DNA of 7,816 bases from JBNGDW01 sp049975325. Its GTDB lineage: Bacteria; Cloacimonadota; Cloacimonadia; JGIOTU-2; JBNGDW01. The position numbers and the translations under genes were made by a program. The notes under the pieces were generated by a model. That model saw only the letters and a list, made by a program, of their open reading frames with translations, was not told the DNA's origin and did no database searches. The DNA lies in contig JBNGDW010000073.1 of the NCBI GenBank assembly GCA_049975325.1, forward strand, positions 1 to 7,816, written 5' to 3'. Below, one piece after another: positions 1 to 6,139 of the stretch (positions are counted from its first letter, which is position 1; each line of letters begins with the position of its first letter).

Positions 1-915
1 GTAGCAGTTGCAGAAGAAAAGACCGACCTTGAAATGACATTGTGGAACCGATATACCTACGAGACCTTAGATGATTCAACCGTGACAAATGCTTTCTCTC
101 TTGAAAGAGGCTACTTCAGAATCAACCACACATTCACTGACAAGATTAGCGGGCGCTTCAACTTAGATTTCTTTTCAAGTGAAGACGATGCAAATGGTGC
201 TGGTGTAAAACTTAAGTATGCATACCTGGATTTCAAAGAACTCATTCCAATTTCTGAGAGCAAGGTGACCTTTGGTCTCTTAAAGAGTTACTTCGGGACT
301 ATCTATGATTGGGAATATGTTGTAGCAGAAAAGGCACCATCTGACTTGTATAAGTTCATCAGTTCAACCGACTATGGACTTGCATTTCATGGAGATTTTC
401 CCAAAGAAATGGGAGAGTACGCTCTTAGTGTTGTTAATGGCGAAGGTTATAAGAAGGCAGGCGAAAATGTGAATACCAGCCCAGGGGTTCTTGCCAATCT
501 CCGGTTTAATCCTATCTCAGGAATTACAATTGGCGGCTCATACTTTATGCATGAAAAAGGCGATGCTGAAGATTTTAATGCATATTCTGTGGTTGGTAGG
601 GTCGCATTTGATCCTGTGGATGTATGGATTGAATATCTATCCAAAGATGACGATGGTACAGTCGGGTCTGGCTTTATGGTGATGCCAATTGTAAAGGTGA
701 TGGATAATCTTGAACTGGTGGTTAGATACGATAGCTGGGACCCTGATACTGATGTTGATAATGATGAAGAAACTCTTATTATTGGAGGTCTAAATTACTA
801 TATTAATCCTCATGTTGCTCTTCAGCTAAATTATGAAAATATTTCTCCCGAAGAAGGAGATTCGACCAACAAGGTCATCCTTCAATTTAATTGGAAGTTC
901 AAAACTACACTTTAA
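1..915 (+). CDS. Porin-like outer-membrane beta-barrel protein, 5' partial
   Basis: The reading frame is open from base 1 to a TAA at 913-915, giving 304 visible residues; the ATG at 34 is internal, not the start. The visible chain begins VAVAEEKTD, which reads like the end of a signal peptide (cleavage after VAVA) followed by the mature protein, so probably only about 20 N-terminal residues are missing. The body consists of alternating amphipathic strands rich in Tyr, Phe and Trp, separated by acidic turns (for example DPDTDVDNDEE), and it ends in an aromatic strand, VILQFNWKFKTTL, as outer-membrane barrels do. The stretch ERGYFRINHTFTDKISGRF resembles porins of the broad phosphate-selective O/P type. 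There are only 18 bases to pstS, so the two are likely co-transcribed, which favours a role in phosphate entry. Against strict phosphate selectivity, acidic residues clearly outnumber basic ones and about 300 residues is shorter than OprP. Barrel: fairly sure; substrate: inferred from context. Confidence 0.68.
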   Translation, partial: VAVAEEKTDLEMTLWNRYTYETLDDSTVTNAFSLERGYFRINHTFTDKISGRFNLDFFSSEDDANGAGVKLKYAYLDFKELIPISESKVTFGLLKSYFGTIYDWEYVVAEKAPSDLYKFISSTDYGLAFHGDFPKEMGEYALSVVNGEGYKKAGENVNTSPGVLANLRFNPISGITIGGSYFMHEKGDAEDFNAYSVVGRVAFDPVDVWIEYLSKDDDGTVGSGFMVMPIVKVMDNLELVVRYDSWDPDTDVDNDEETLIIGGLNYYINPHVALQLNYENISPEEGDSTNKVILQFNWKFKTTL

Positions 916-921
916 AAAGTC

Positions 922-927
922 AAGGAG
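922..927 (+). promoter_or_regulatory. Ribosome binding site of pstS
   Basis: AAGGAG lies six bases before the ATG at 934. It is the best-formed Shine-Dalgarno sequence in the phosphate operon and fixes the pstS start. By comparison the sites before the PHP gene, pstC, pstB and phoU are weak, which fits a binding protein made in excess. Confidence 0.8.
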
Positions 928-933
928 TAAACT

Positions 934-1764
934 ATGCAAACTAAAAAAGTCTTAATAATAACAAGTGCTCTCTTGCTTATTGGGGTGCAACTCTTTGGAA
1001 TGTCTCAGCAGCCCAAGGGAGAGCAGCTCACGCTAACAGGCTCTACAACGGTTCTTCCGATAGCCCAAAAAGCTGCAGAAGATTTCATGAAGATGAATCC
1101 GAACGCAAATATTTCGGTTCGCGGCGGCGGTTCAGGCGTTGGCATTGCTGCACTTATTGATGGTACCACAGATATTGCAAATGCTTCACGCCCAATGAAG
1201 GCAAAAGAGATCGAAACAGCGAAAGAAAAGGGAATCACTCCAAACGAAATAGTGGTCTCAAAAGATGGGATCGCAGTTATTGTTAATCCAGAGAATCCCA
1301 TTACTGGGATTACACTTCAGCAATTAAAGGCCATCTACACCGGTAAAATCAGCGATTGGCGTGAATTGGGTGGAGAGCCTGGCAAGATCGTCGTTGTTTC
1401 AAGAGATGTTGCTTCCGGCACATTCGAGGTTTTCAATGAGAAAGTGTTAGAGGGTGAGAAAGTTCGTAATGACGCTCTTATGCTCGCTTCTAATAAAGCA
1501 GTAGCCACTACTGTGGCTCAAACACCTGGCGCTATTGGATATGTTGGTATGGGATATCTCTCTTCAGATGTGAAAGCCCCTCCAGTAGATGGCATCTATC
1601 CGACAAAAGCCAATGTAGTTTCCGGAGATTATTCCCTTACCAGATCTCTCTTTATGTATACTAATGGCGAGCCTCAGGGACTGGCAAAGGAATTCATTGA
1701 TTTCATTCTTTCACCAGCAGGTCAGAAAATCGTTGAAGAGCAAGGTTTTGTCTCAATAAAGTGA
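934..1764 (+). CDS. pstS: Phosphate ABC transporter substrate-binding protein PstS
   Basis: Periplasmic phosphate-binding protein that hands phosphate to the PstCA channel. It has 276 residues. Residues 1-22 form a signal segment (basic QTKK followed by a hydrophobic core); cleavage near LFG-MSQQ is plausible. The protein contains no cysteine, so it is not lipid-anchored, as expected in a diderm. The phosphate-binding loops of the family are visible: TGSTTV at 35-40, RGGGSGVG at 63-70, a DIANASRP segment at 80-87, and SRDVASGTFEVF at 156-167, where Ser, Arg, Asp and Gly/Thr residues contact phosphate. The C-terminus, DFILSPAGQKIVEEQGFVSI, is typical of PstS and related PBP-like proteins. It sits 18 bases after the porin and is followed by a strong hairpin before the next gene. 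The length matches short PstS forms of the PstS/SphX type. Identification is secure from motifs plus the pstC-pstA-pstB-phoU neighbours. Confidence 0.96.
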   Translation: MQTKKVLIITSALLLIGVQLFGMSQQPKGEQLTLTGSTTVLPIAQKAAEDFMKMNPNANISVRGGGSGVGIAALIDGTTDIANASRPMKAKEIETAKEKGITPNEIVVSKDGIAVIVNPENPITGITLQQLKAIYTGKISDWRELGGEPGKIVVVSRDVASGTFEVFNEKVLEGEKVRNDALMLASNKAVATTVAQTPGAIGYVGMGYLSSDVKAPPVDGIYPTKANVVSGDYSLTRSLFMYTNGEPQGLAKEFIDFILSPAGQKIVEEQGFVSIK

Positions 1765-1787
1765 GTGTTGCCGCCAGAATGGTAACT

Positions 1788-1828
1788 AAAGGGGTGGGAT
1801 ATGGAAAGTCATATATCCCATCCCCTTT
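1788..1828 (+). terminator. Hairpin after pstS: partial terminator or 3'-end stabiliser
   Basis: The left arm AAAGGGGTGGGATAT (1788-1802) pairs with the right arm ATATCCCATCCCCTTT (1813-1828). This gives a 15-bp stem with a single bulged T and a 10-base loop (1803-1812). The stem is GC-rich in its lower half and the right arm ends in TTT followed by CTTC, so the U-tract is short. It starts 24 bases after the pstS stop. Known pst and other binding-protein operons often carry such a structure after the binding-protein gene, where it terminates some transcripts or protects the upstream mRNA from 3' decay. Because the rest of the operon lies downstream with no obvious new promoter, read-through must occur. 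The role is inferred; the structure is directly visible. Confidence 0.72.
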
Positions 1829-1872
1829 CTTCAAAATTAAGAAAAAATCAAAACTTAGAAGATAATTGTAAG

Positions 1873-2592
1873 ATGAAAAACAGCTGGTTGCTTTGTGATT
1901 TCCATATACATACAAATATTAGTGATGGTGCTCTCAGTCTCGAAGACACGGTAGATATTTATGGTAAACATGGTTTTGATGCTATTTCAATCACTGACCA
2001 TATAATAGACAAATTTACTGCTCGAGAACGGCGAGAAAATGGCGAACCACTCGGTGCCATTCCAAAGGAATTATTTCAGGATTATCTATCTCGATTATGG
2101 AAAGAAGCGGGGCGTGCTTATAGAAAATACGGTATGATAATTATTCCGGGCACTGAAATTACCAATAATTGGGGACGATATCATCTTATTGGACTCGATA
2201 TAAAATCATATATCGATCCAACTTTGCCAGAAAAAGAAATAGTCAGTGCTCTGCATCAGCAAGGAGCGGTGGCAATTGCCTGTCATCCACATCACAAGGA
2301 GACAGAAGGGCCGCAACAATTTATTCATCAATGGGAGCATCATGAGGAATATAGGGATATCTTTGACGCTTGGGAAGTTGCAAACCGTGATGATCTTTTC
2401 AATGTAATTGGTTTAAAAAAGTTTAATTATGTCGCAAATTCAGATTTTCATGAGCCCCGCCATATCTATTCCTGGAAAAGTCTGATCAGAGCAGAGAAGA
2501 ATCCAGAAGCGATAAAAATTGCTATCAAAGAAAATAAAGAAATCGCTATATATCTGCTTAGAAAAGAGAGTCATGAAAGAAAAAGTAATTAA
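1873..2592 (+). CDS. PHP-domain metal-dependent phosphoesterase
   Basis: Predicted cytoplasmic hydrolase of the PHP (polymerase and histidinol phosphatase) family, 239 residues. The usual metal ligands are all visible: H11 and H13 in DFHIHTNISDG (9-19), D18, H43 in ITDH (40-43), E95 in PGTEIT (92-97), H104 in GRYHLIGL (101-108), H138 in ACHPHH (136-141), and D191 and H193 in NSDFHEPRH (189-197). This arrangement resembles the YciV/TrpH (RnaAM-like) branch, whose members cleave phosphate from 3',5'-nucleoside bisphosphates or short RNA 5' ends; the substrate here is unknown. I chose the ATG at 1873 because an in-frame ATG at 1801 lies inside the hairpin and would add 24 residues with no family resemblance, whereas MKNSWLLCDFHIHT begins as PHP proteins do. 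The ribosome site is weak (AGAAGA at 1857-1862). The end overlaps pstC by 20 bases, tying it to the transport operon. Family call firm; role in phosphate supply or signalling inferred. Confidence 0.88.
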   Translation: MKNSWLLCDFHIHTNISDGALSLEDTVDIYGKHGFDAISITDHIIDKFTARERRENGEPLGAIPKELFQDYLSRLWKEAGRAYRKYGMIIIPGTEITNNWGRYHLIGLDIKSYIDPTLPEKEIVSALHQQGAVAIACHPHHKETEGPQQFIHQWEHHEEYRDIFDAWEVANRDDLFNVIGLKKFNYVANSDFHEPRHIYSWKSLIRAEKNPEAIKIAIKENKEIAIYLLRKESHERKSN

Positions 2593-3436
2593 ATATATTC
2601 TTCTTGTTTGTGCATTGATGTCTATAATATTCCTTTTAGGTATTACTATTACCCTATTTATAGAAGGGTTGCCAATATTTTCAGAAGTCAGTCCATTCGA
2701 ATTTATTTTTGGCAAATCATGGCATCCGACTCATTCAGAACCTGAGTTTGGGATTTTGCCACTTATTATAGGGTCTATTACAGTAACATTGGGGGCTATG
2801 ATTGTGGCGGTCCCGCTTGGACTAGGTACAGCAATTTATATATCTGAATTGTCTCATTCCAGGATGCGAGAGATATTAAAACCTACCGTAGAGCTTTTGG
2901 CAAGTGTGCCCTCAGTTATATATGGGTTTTTTGGAATGGTATTTTTAGGGCCGGTTAGTCAAAGAATTTTTGATATCCCAGTTGGCTTGAATATATTCAC
3001 CGCCTCTATTATTCTTGGGATAATGGCTTTGCCAACAGTCGCGAGCATTTCTGAAGATGCTATTTCTTCTATACCTCGCACCTTAGACGAGGCATCTTAT
3101 GCCTTGGGAGCCACAAAATGGGAAACTATTACACGAGCAATTATTCCCGCTTCATCGTCTGGTATCATTGCGGCAGTTATGCTGGGCTTGGGGCGAGCCG
3201 TTGGTGAAACTATGACCGTTCTCATGGTGGCAGGGGGAGCAGCCCAGATCCCCTCCTCTATATTTGACCCTGTCCGACCAATGACAGCAACTATAGCAGC
3301 AGAAATGGGGGAATCGCCAATTGGTAGCACACATTATCATGCGCTCTTTGCTATAGCAATTGTTCTGTTTCTACTAACATTAGGATTTAATCTACTGGCT
3401 GACTGGTTGGCTCATCGTAGGGAGGTTACCTTCTAA
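2573..3436 (+). CDS. pstC: Phosphate ABC transporter permease PstC
   Basis: Inner-membrane permease subunit that pairs with PstA to form the phosphate channel; 287 residues. About six membrane segments are visible, roughly at 8-30, 62-90, 108-127, 140-158, 196-222 and 256-278. The ABC permease EAA loop, through which it contacts PstB, is at 173-197 (starting EASYALGATKWE). It is followed by the family signature GLGRAVGETM at 205-214, whose Arg and Glu are conserved in PstC and are reported as needed for transport in E. coli. The ATG at 2573 gives a normal PstC N-terminus (MKEKVIKYILL); a TTG further upstream in the same frame at 2519 would add 18 charged residues lying wholly inside the PHP gene. 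The start overlaps the PHP gene by 20 bases, with GAGAG very close to the ATG, so translation is probably coupled. PstC is distinguished from PstA by its position and by GETM rather than GETAP. Confidence 0.95.
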   Translation: MKEKVIKYILLVCALMSIIFLLGITITLFIEGLPIFSEVSPFEFIFGKSWHPTHSEPEFGILPLIIGSITVTLGAMIVAVPLGLGTAIYISELSHSRMREILKPTVELLASVPSVIYGFFGMVFLGPVSQRIFDIPVGLNIFTASIILGIMALPTVASISEDAISSIPRTLDEASYALGATKWETITRAIIPASSSGIIAAVMLGLGRAVGETMTVLMVAGGAAQIPSSIFDPVRPMTATIAAEMGESPIGSTHYHALFAIAIVLFLLTLGFNLLADWLAHRREVTF

Positions 3437-3438
3437 TT

Positions 3439-4299
3439 ATGAAAGCAAGGGTAAGAAAATTTAAACAGGGTATAGGATTTACATTACTCAGGGTTGCGTG
3501 TTTACTTGGAATTACCTTCCTTTTTGCTCTGCTTATTGTGATATTTGCAGGTGGGATAGAAGTGATTTCTCCTTCGTTTTTCTTTGAATTTCCGAAAGAA
3601 GGCATGACAAAGGGAGGTATCTTTCCTGCAATTGTTGGCACATTTTTGCTTTCCATTGGAGCGATTGCCTTTGCTCTGCCCCTTGGCATACTTGGTGCGA
3701 TTTATTTACGAGAATATGCTAAAGAGCGACTGGCGGTGAGAATAATCAGAATTGGGGTGAACAACCTTGCTGGTGTGCCATCCGTGGTATTTGGGCTTTT
3801 TGGCTTAGCAGTATTTGTAAAATTTTTCGGCTTCGGTGTATCTATACTTTCCGGTGTCTTAACACTGGGCATTCTTATATTGCCAATCGTCATCAGGGCT
3901 ACTGAAGAGGCACTCGTGTCTGTACCAGATAGCTTCCGAGAAGCATCATTTGCCTTGGGTGCTACGAACTGGCAGACTGTAAGGAATATCGTGCTTCCCT
4001 CTGCACTTCCGGGTATTCTTACAGGAGCGATACTTGGAGTGGGACGTTCTGCTGGAGAAACGGCACCGATTATGTTCACTGCTGCCACTTTCTATAACCG
4101 TCACCTACCTAGCTCTATATTTGATGAAGTTATGGCATTACCTTATCATATCTATGCCTTAATGACAGAGGGGACAAAACCTGAATTTCAAATGCCTATT
4201 GCTTATGGAACTGCAATGGTACTCTTGCTTTTAGTTCTTCTCATAAATTTAATTGCAATCATAATAAGATACCGAGCAAGAAAGAAACGAAAATGGTAA
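3439..4299 (+). CDS. pstA: Phosphate ABC transporter permease PstA
   Basis: Second membrane subunit of the phosphate channel; 286 residues. Membrane segments are visible roughly at 13-37, 62-90, 110-130, 135-153, 190-216 and 256-277. The EAA loop is at 168-192 (EASFALGATNWQT...), followed by GVGRSAGETAPIMFTAA at 200-216, the PstA form of the GRxxGET signature. The C-terminus is strongly basic (RYRARKKRKW), consistent with a cytoplasmic tail. The start follows a good GGAGGT at 3421-3426, somewhat far (12 bases) from the ATG, and lies 2 bases after the pstC stop. Its last 7 bases overlap pstB, another sign of tight coupling. Sequence similarity to PstC in the EAA region reflects the shared permease fold. 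Confident call. Confidence 0.95.
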   Translation: MKARVRKFKQGIGFTLLRVACLLGITFLFALLIVIFAGGIEVISPSFFFEFPKEGMTKGGIFPAIVGTFLLSIGAIAFALPLGILGAIYLREYAKERLAVRIIRIGVNNLAGVPSVVFGLFGLAVFVKFFGFGVSILSGVLTLGILILPIVIRATEEALVSVPDSFREASFALGATNWQTVRNIVLPSALPGILTGAILGVGRSAGETAPIMFTAATFYNRHLPSSIFDEVMALPYHIYALMTEGTKPEFQMPIAYGTAMVLLLLVLLINLIAIIIRYRARKKRKW

Positions 4300-5063
4300 A
4301 CTGCATTATACCCAATCCCAAGATTCTTATAAAAGACCTTAATTTTTCATTTGGGGATAACCATGTTCTCAAATCAGTCAATCTGTCTATTCCTGAATGT
4401 GGCATAACTGCCATTATGGGTCCCTCCGGATGCGGTAAGTCCACATTACTACGCTGTCTTAATCGAATGAATGATTTAATAGAGGATTCAAGATTATCAG
4501 GAGAGATCATTTTTGATGGACAGAATATATATAACAATGGTATAGATGTATCTGAAGTCCGGCGAAAAATTGGCATGGTTTTCCAAAAACCGAATCCTTT
4601 TCCGAAATCAATATATGATAATATCGCTTATGGATTGCGCATCAACGGTATTGATAAGCATAAAATACCGGAGATAGTTGAGAAAAGTTTAAAAGCAGCT
4701 GCATTGTGGGATGAGGTGAAAGATCGCCTTAATAGTTCAGCAATGGGTTTATCAGGTGGACAGCAACAAAGGCTATGTATAGCCAGAGCGATAGCAGTGC
4801 AGCCTGAAGTCATTCTGATGGATGAACCCTGTTCTGCACTTGATCCGATGGGAACTGCTAAGATTGAAGAGCTTATGATTAGTTTAAAAGAAAAATATAC
4901 TATTGTCATAGTTACCCACAATATGCAGCAGGCAGCTCGAGTATCAGATTATACAGCCTTTATCTATATAGGAAAGGTTATTGAATTTGATGAGACTAAG
5001 AAGATTTTTACCAATCCACAAGAAGAGTTGACCGAAAAATATATTACAGGAAACTTTGGCTAA
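4293..5063 (+). CDS. pstB: Phosphate ABC transporter ATP-binding protein PstB
   Basis: Cytoplasmic ATPase that drives phosphate import through PstCA; 256 residues, the usual PstB length. All ABC motifs are intact: Walker A GPSGCGKST at 43-51, Q-loop Q98 in MVFQKPNPFP (95-104), signature LSGGQQQR at 153-160, Walker B VILMDEP at 173-179 with catalytic E178, D-loop SALD at 181-184, and the switch histidine H209 in VTHNMQQA. PstB-specific wording includes LRCLNRMNDL after Walker A, FQKPNPFPKSIYDN, and DEPCSALDPMGTAKIEEL. The ATG at 4293 overlaps the end of pstA by 7 bases and has no strong ribosome site of its own, so it is probably translated by coupling to pstA. The C-terminal TEKYITGNFG matches the family ending (YITGRFG). 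No oddities seen. Confidence 0.97.
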   Translation: MVNCIIPNPKILIKDLNFSFGDNHVLKSVNLSIPECGITAIMGPSGCGKSTLLRCLNRMNDLIEDSRLSGEIIFDGQNIYNNGIDVSEVRRKIGMVFQKPNPFPKSIYDNIAYGLRINGIDKHKIPEIVEKSLKAAALWDEVKDRLNSSAMGLSGGQQQRLCIARAIAVQPEVILMDEPCSALDPMGTAKIEELMISLKEKYTIVIVTHNMQQAARVSDYTAFIYIGKVIEFDETKKIFTNPQEELTEKYITGNFG

Positions 5064-5081
5064 GCCATAAAGCGAGATATT

Positions 5082-5747
5082 ATGATACGAGAAACTTTTC
5101 ATGAGCAAATTAAAGCACTCGAACAGGAACTGGTAAATATGGGCGATATGGTGATTATTGCAATCAAGTGTGCTTTGGACGCACTTCAATCCCAAAATTT
5201 AGATGAGGCAGAAAAGGTTGTTTCAGGAGATCTGCGCATAAATAATAAACGCTGGGCAATTGAGGAAGGATGTATTAATTTTATTGCAACCCAGCAGCCT
5301 GTTGCCTCTGACCTGCGAGATATAATCACTATCCTGAATATTACGACAAATCTGGAGCGTATGGGTGACCATGCTGCAGGGATTGGCAAGATTGTCCTTA
5401 TGTACGGTACAAAGCCACTGATAAAGCCACTTATTGACATTCCTCGTATGGCAGATAAAGCGATCAGTATGCTTAAGCGAAGTCTACAGGCATTTATCAA
5501 TAGAGACGCGGATGCTGCCCGATCAATCTGGTATGAAGATGACGAAATCGATAAGCTGCATGATCAGGTCTATCGTGAACTCCTTACATATATGATTGAG
5601 AATCCCAAGAACATAACCCCGGCAACCCATCTTTTATGGATATCGCATAATCTTGAACGCATTTCTGATAGAGTGACAAATATTTGTGAGCGGGTTATAT
5701 ATCTGGTAACTGGCAAAATGGAAAAAATCAGGGTTTCAAAGTATTAA
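5082..5747 (+). CDS. phoU: Phosphate-signalling regulator PhoU
   Basis: Cytoplasmic regulator that, in characterised bacteria, acts with PstB and the PhoR kinase to shut off phosphate-starvation signalling and limit uptake. It has 221 residues, the normal length, and is all-helical with two similar three-helix halves. The metal-binding repeat ExxxD is seen twice: NLERMGDHAAGIGK at 90-103 and NLERISDRVTNICERVIYL at 190-208. The N-terminus MIRETFHEQIKALEQEL and the segment ATQQPVASDLRDI (69-81) are typical of the family. It starts 18 bases after pstB with only a weak ribosome site (AAAGCGAG). It is the last gene of the operon as seen here. No PhoR or PhoB gene is in the window, so its signalling partner must lie elsewhere. 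Confidence 0.95.
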   Translation: MIRETFHEQIKALEQELVNMGDMVIIAIKCALDALQSQNLDEAEKVVSGDLRINNKRWAIEEGCINFIATQQPVASDLRDIITILNITTNLERMGDHAAGIGKIVLMYGTKPLIKPLIDIPRMADKAISMLKRSLQAFINRDADAARSIWYEDDEIDKLHDQVYRELLTYMIENPKNITPATHLLWISHNLERISDRVTNICERVIYLVTGKMEKIRVSKY

Positions 5748-5797
5748 CCCGTTTCCGTCCCCCGTTTTTTCGGTTCCCGTTTCCATTCTCCTTTTTT
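5748..5797 (+). repeat. Pyrimidine-rich tract with three CCCGTTT repeats
   Basis: Starting immediately after the phoU stop, 43 of 50 bases are C or T (19 C, 24 T, 6 G, 1 A). The heptamer CCCGTTT occurs at 5748-5754, 5761-5767 and 5776-5782, spaced 13 and 15 bases apart. A C-rich, G-poor transcript here is the composition expected of a Rho loading site, which would supply the operon terminator that is otherwise missing. That role is an inference. The tract could also be a degenerate repeat or a nucleic-acid-binding site. Confidence 0.5.
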
Positions 5798-5833
5798 ATG
5801 GGAAGAAAAAAGACTAAAAAATTTGACAAGAAA

Positions 5834-5875
5834 TTTTCCCGTATTCAATTTTAGGTAAATTTGAGGCCGGGAAAA
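5834..5875 (+). other. Long interrupted hairpin downstream of phoU
   Basis: TTTTCCCG (5834-5841) and CGGGAAAA (5868-5875) are perfect 8-bp complements. Inside them a second stem forms: TTCAATTT (5844-5851) pairs with AAATTTGAG (5857-5865) with one bulged T (5860) and one G-T wobble, closing a TAGGT loop (5852-5856), with only a 2-by-2 internal mismatch between the stems. There is no T-run after it on this strand, so it is not a standard intrinsic terminator. It may protect the 3' end of the phosphate mRNA or act with the pyrimidine tract upstream. It overlaps the only plausible -10 region for the TTGACA at 5823, so hairpin and promoter are competing readings. Confidence 0.5.
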
Positions 5876-5917
5876 ATGAAAAACAAAGTTGCGTCCGGAA
5901 AAGTATGCGTTCCCATT

Positions 5918-5936
5918 CTGGGGAGAAATATCCCAG
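5918..5936 (+). repeat. Small inverted repeat CTGGG/CCCAG
   Basis: CTGGG (5918-5922) and CCCAG (5932-5936) flank a 9-base loop GAGAAATAT. It sits in a GC-richer patch (about 5891-5950) that contrasts with the AT-rich DNA to its right. The patch looks like a dispersed intergenic element, but only one copy is in the window, so repeat status cannot be shown here. Confidence 0.3.
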
Positions 5937-6064
5937 TGCGAGCAGGAGAATTATACGCTTATCTCACATTCCTTCCTATTTTCAATTCTCAATTTTACAT
6001 CTTAATCTTGTATTCCTCCCTCTTATTACAGTTCCCACTATATCGAAAATAAAAAGTGAATACA

Positions 6065-6091
6065 TTTACAGTCTTGGCAATAATTTAACAT
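6065..6091 (+). promoter_or_regulatory. Possible promoter of the beta-helix gene
   Basis: TTTACA (6065-6070) and TAACAT (6086-6091) resemble -35 and -10 boxes, but the 15-base spacer is short. The position would give a leader of about 50 bases before the ATG at 6147. An alternative is the better TTGACA at 5823-5828, which has only CAATTT at the right distance. Neither is strong. Confidence 0.25.
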
Positions 6092-6132
6092 ACAAAAACA
6101 AAAAAATTTTCCTCTGCCAGCTAGCGGGGGAG

Positions 6133-6139
6133 AAAGGAG
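6133..6139 (+). promoter_or_regulatory. Ribosome binding site of the beta-helix gene
   Basis: AAAGGAG lies seven bases before the ATG at 6147 and decides that start. It is as strong as the pstS site, and together with the signal peptide that follows it shows that the long partial frame is a real gene. Confidence 0.85.

Noticed and set aside
934..1002. PstS as a lipoprotein
   Set aside because: There is no cysteine anywhere in the protein, so no lipobox is possible.
1005..1301. 98-codon minus-strand frame within pstS
   Set aside because: Antisense shadow of pstS with no independent signals.
1801..1872. Upstream in-frame ATG that would lengthen the PHP protein by 24 residues
   Set aside because: It lies inside the post-pstS hairpin, has no ribosome site, and the extra residues do not resemble a PHP N-terminus; the start at 1873 places the H-x-H motif at residues 11-13, as expected.
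2519..2572. TTG start that would add 18 residues to PstC
   Set aside because: The extension lies wholly inside the PHP gene and is charged and unlike PstC; the ATG at 2573 gives the usual short cytoplasmic start followed by the first membrane segment.
3702..4088. 128-codon open frame on the minus strand within pstA
   Set aside because: It is a shadow of a strongly supported permease gene, lacks a ribosome site and has low-complexity Pro/Ser/Thr-rich content typical of antisense reading of a coding strand.
5791..5812. CTTTTTT/AAAAAAG stem as a terminator for the phosphate operon
   Set aside because: The stem is almost entirely A-T, so it is too weak, and A-rich rather than T-rich sequence follows it.
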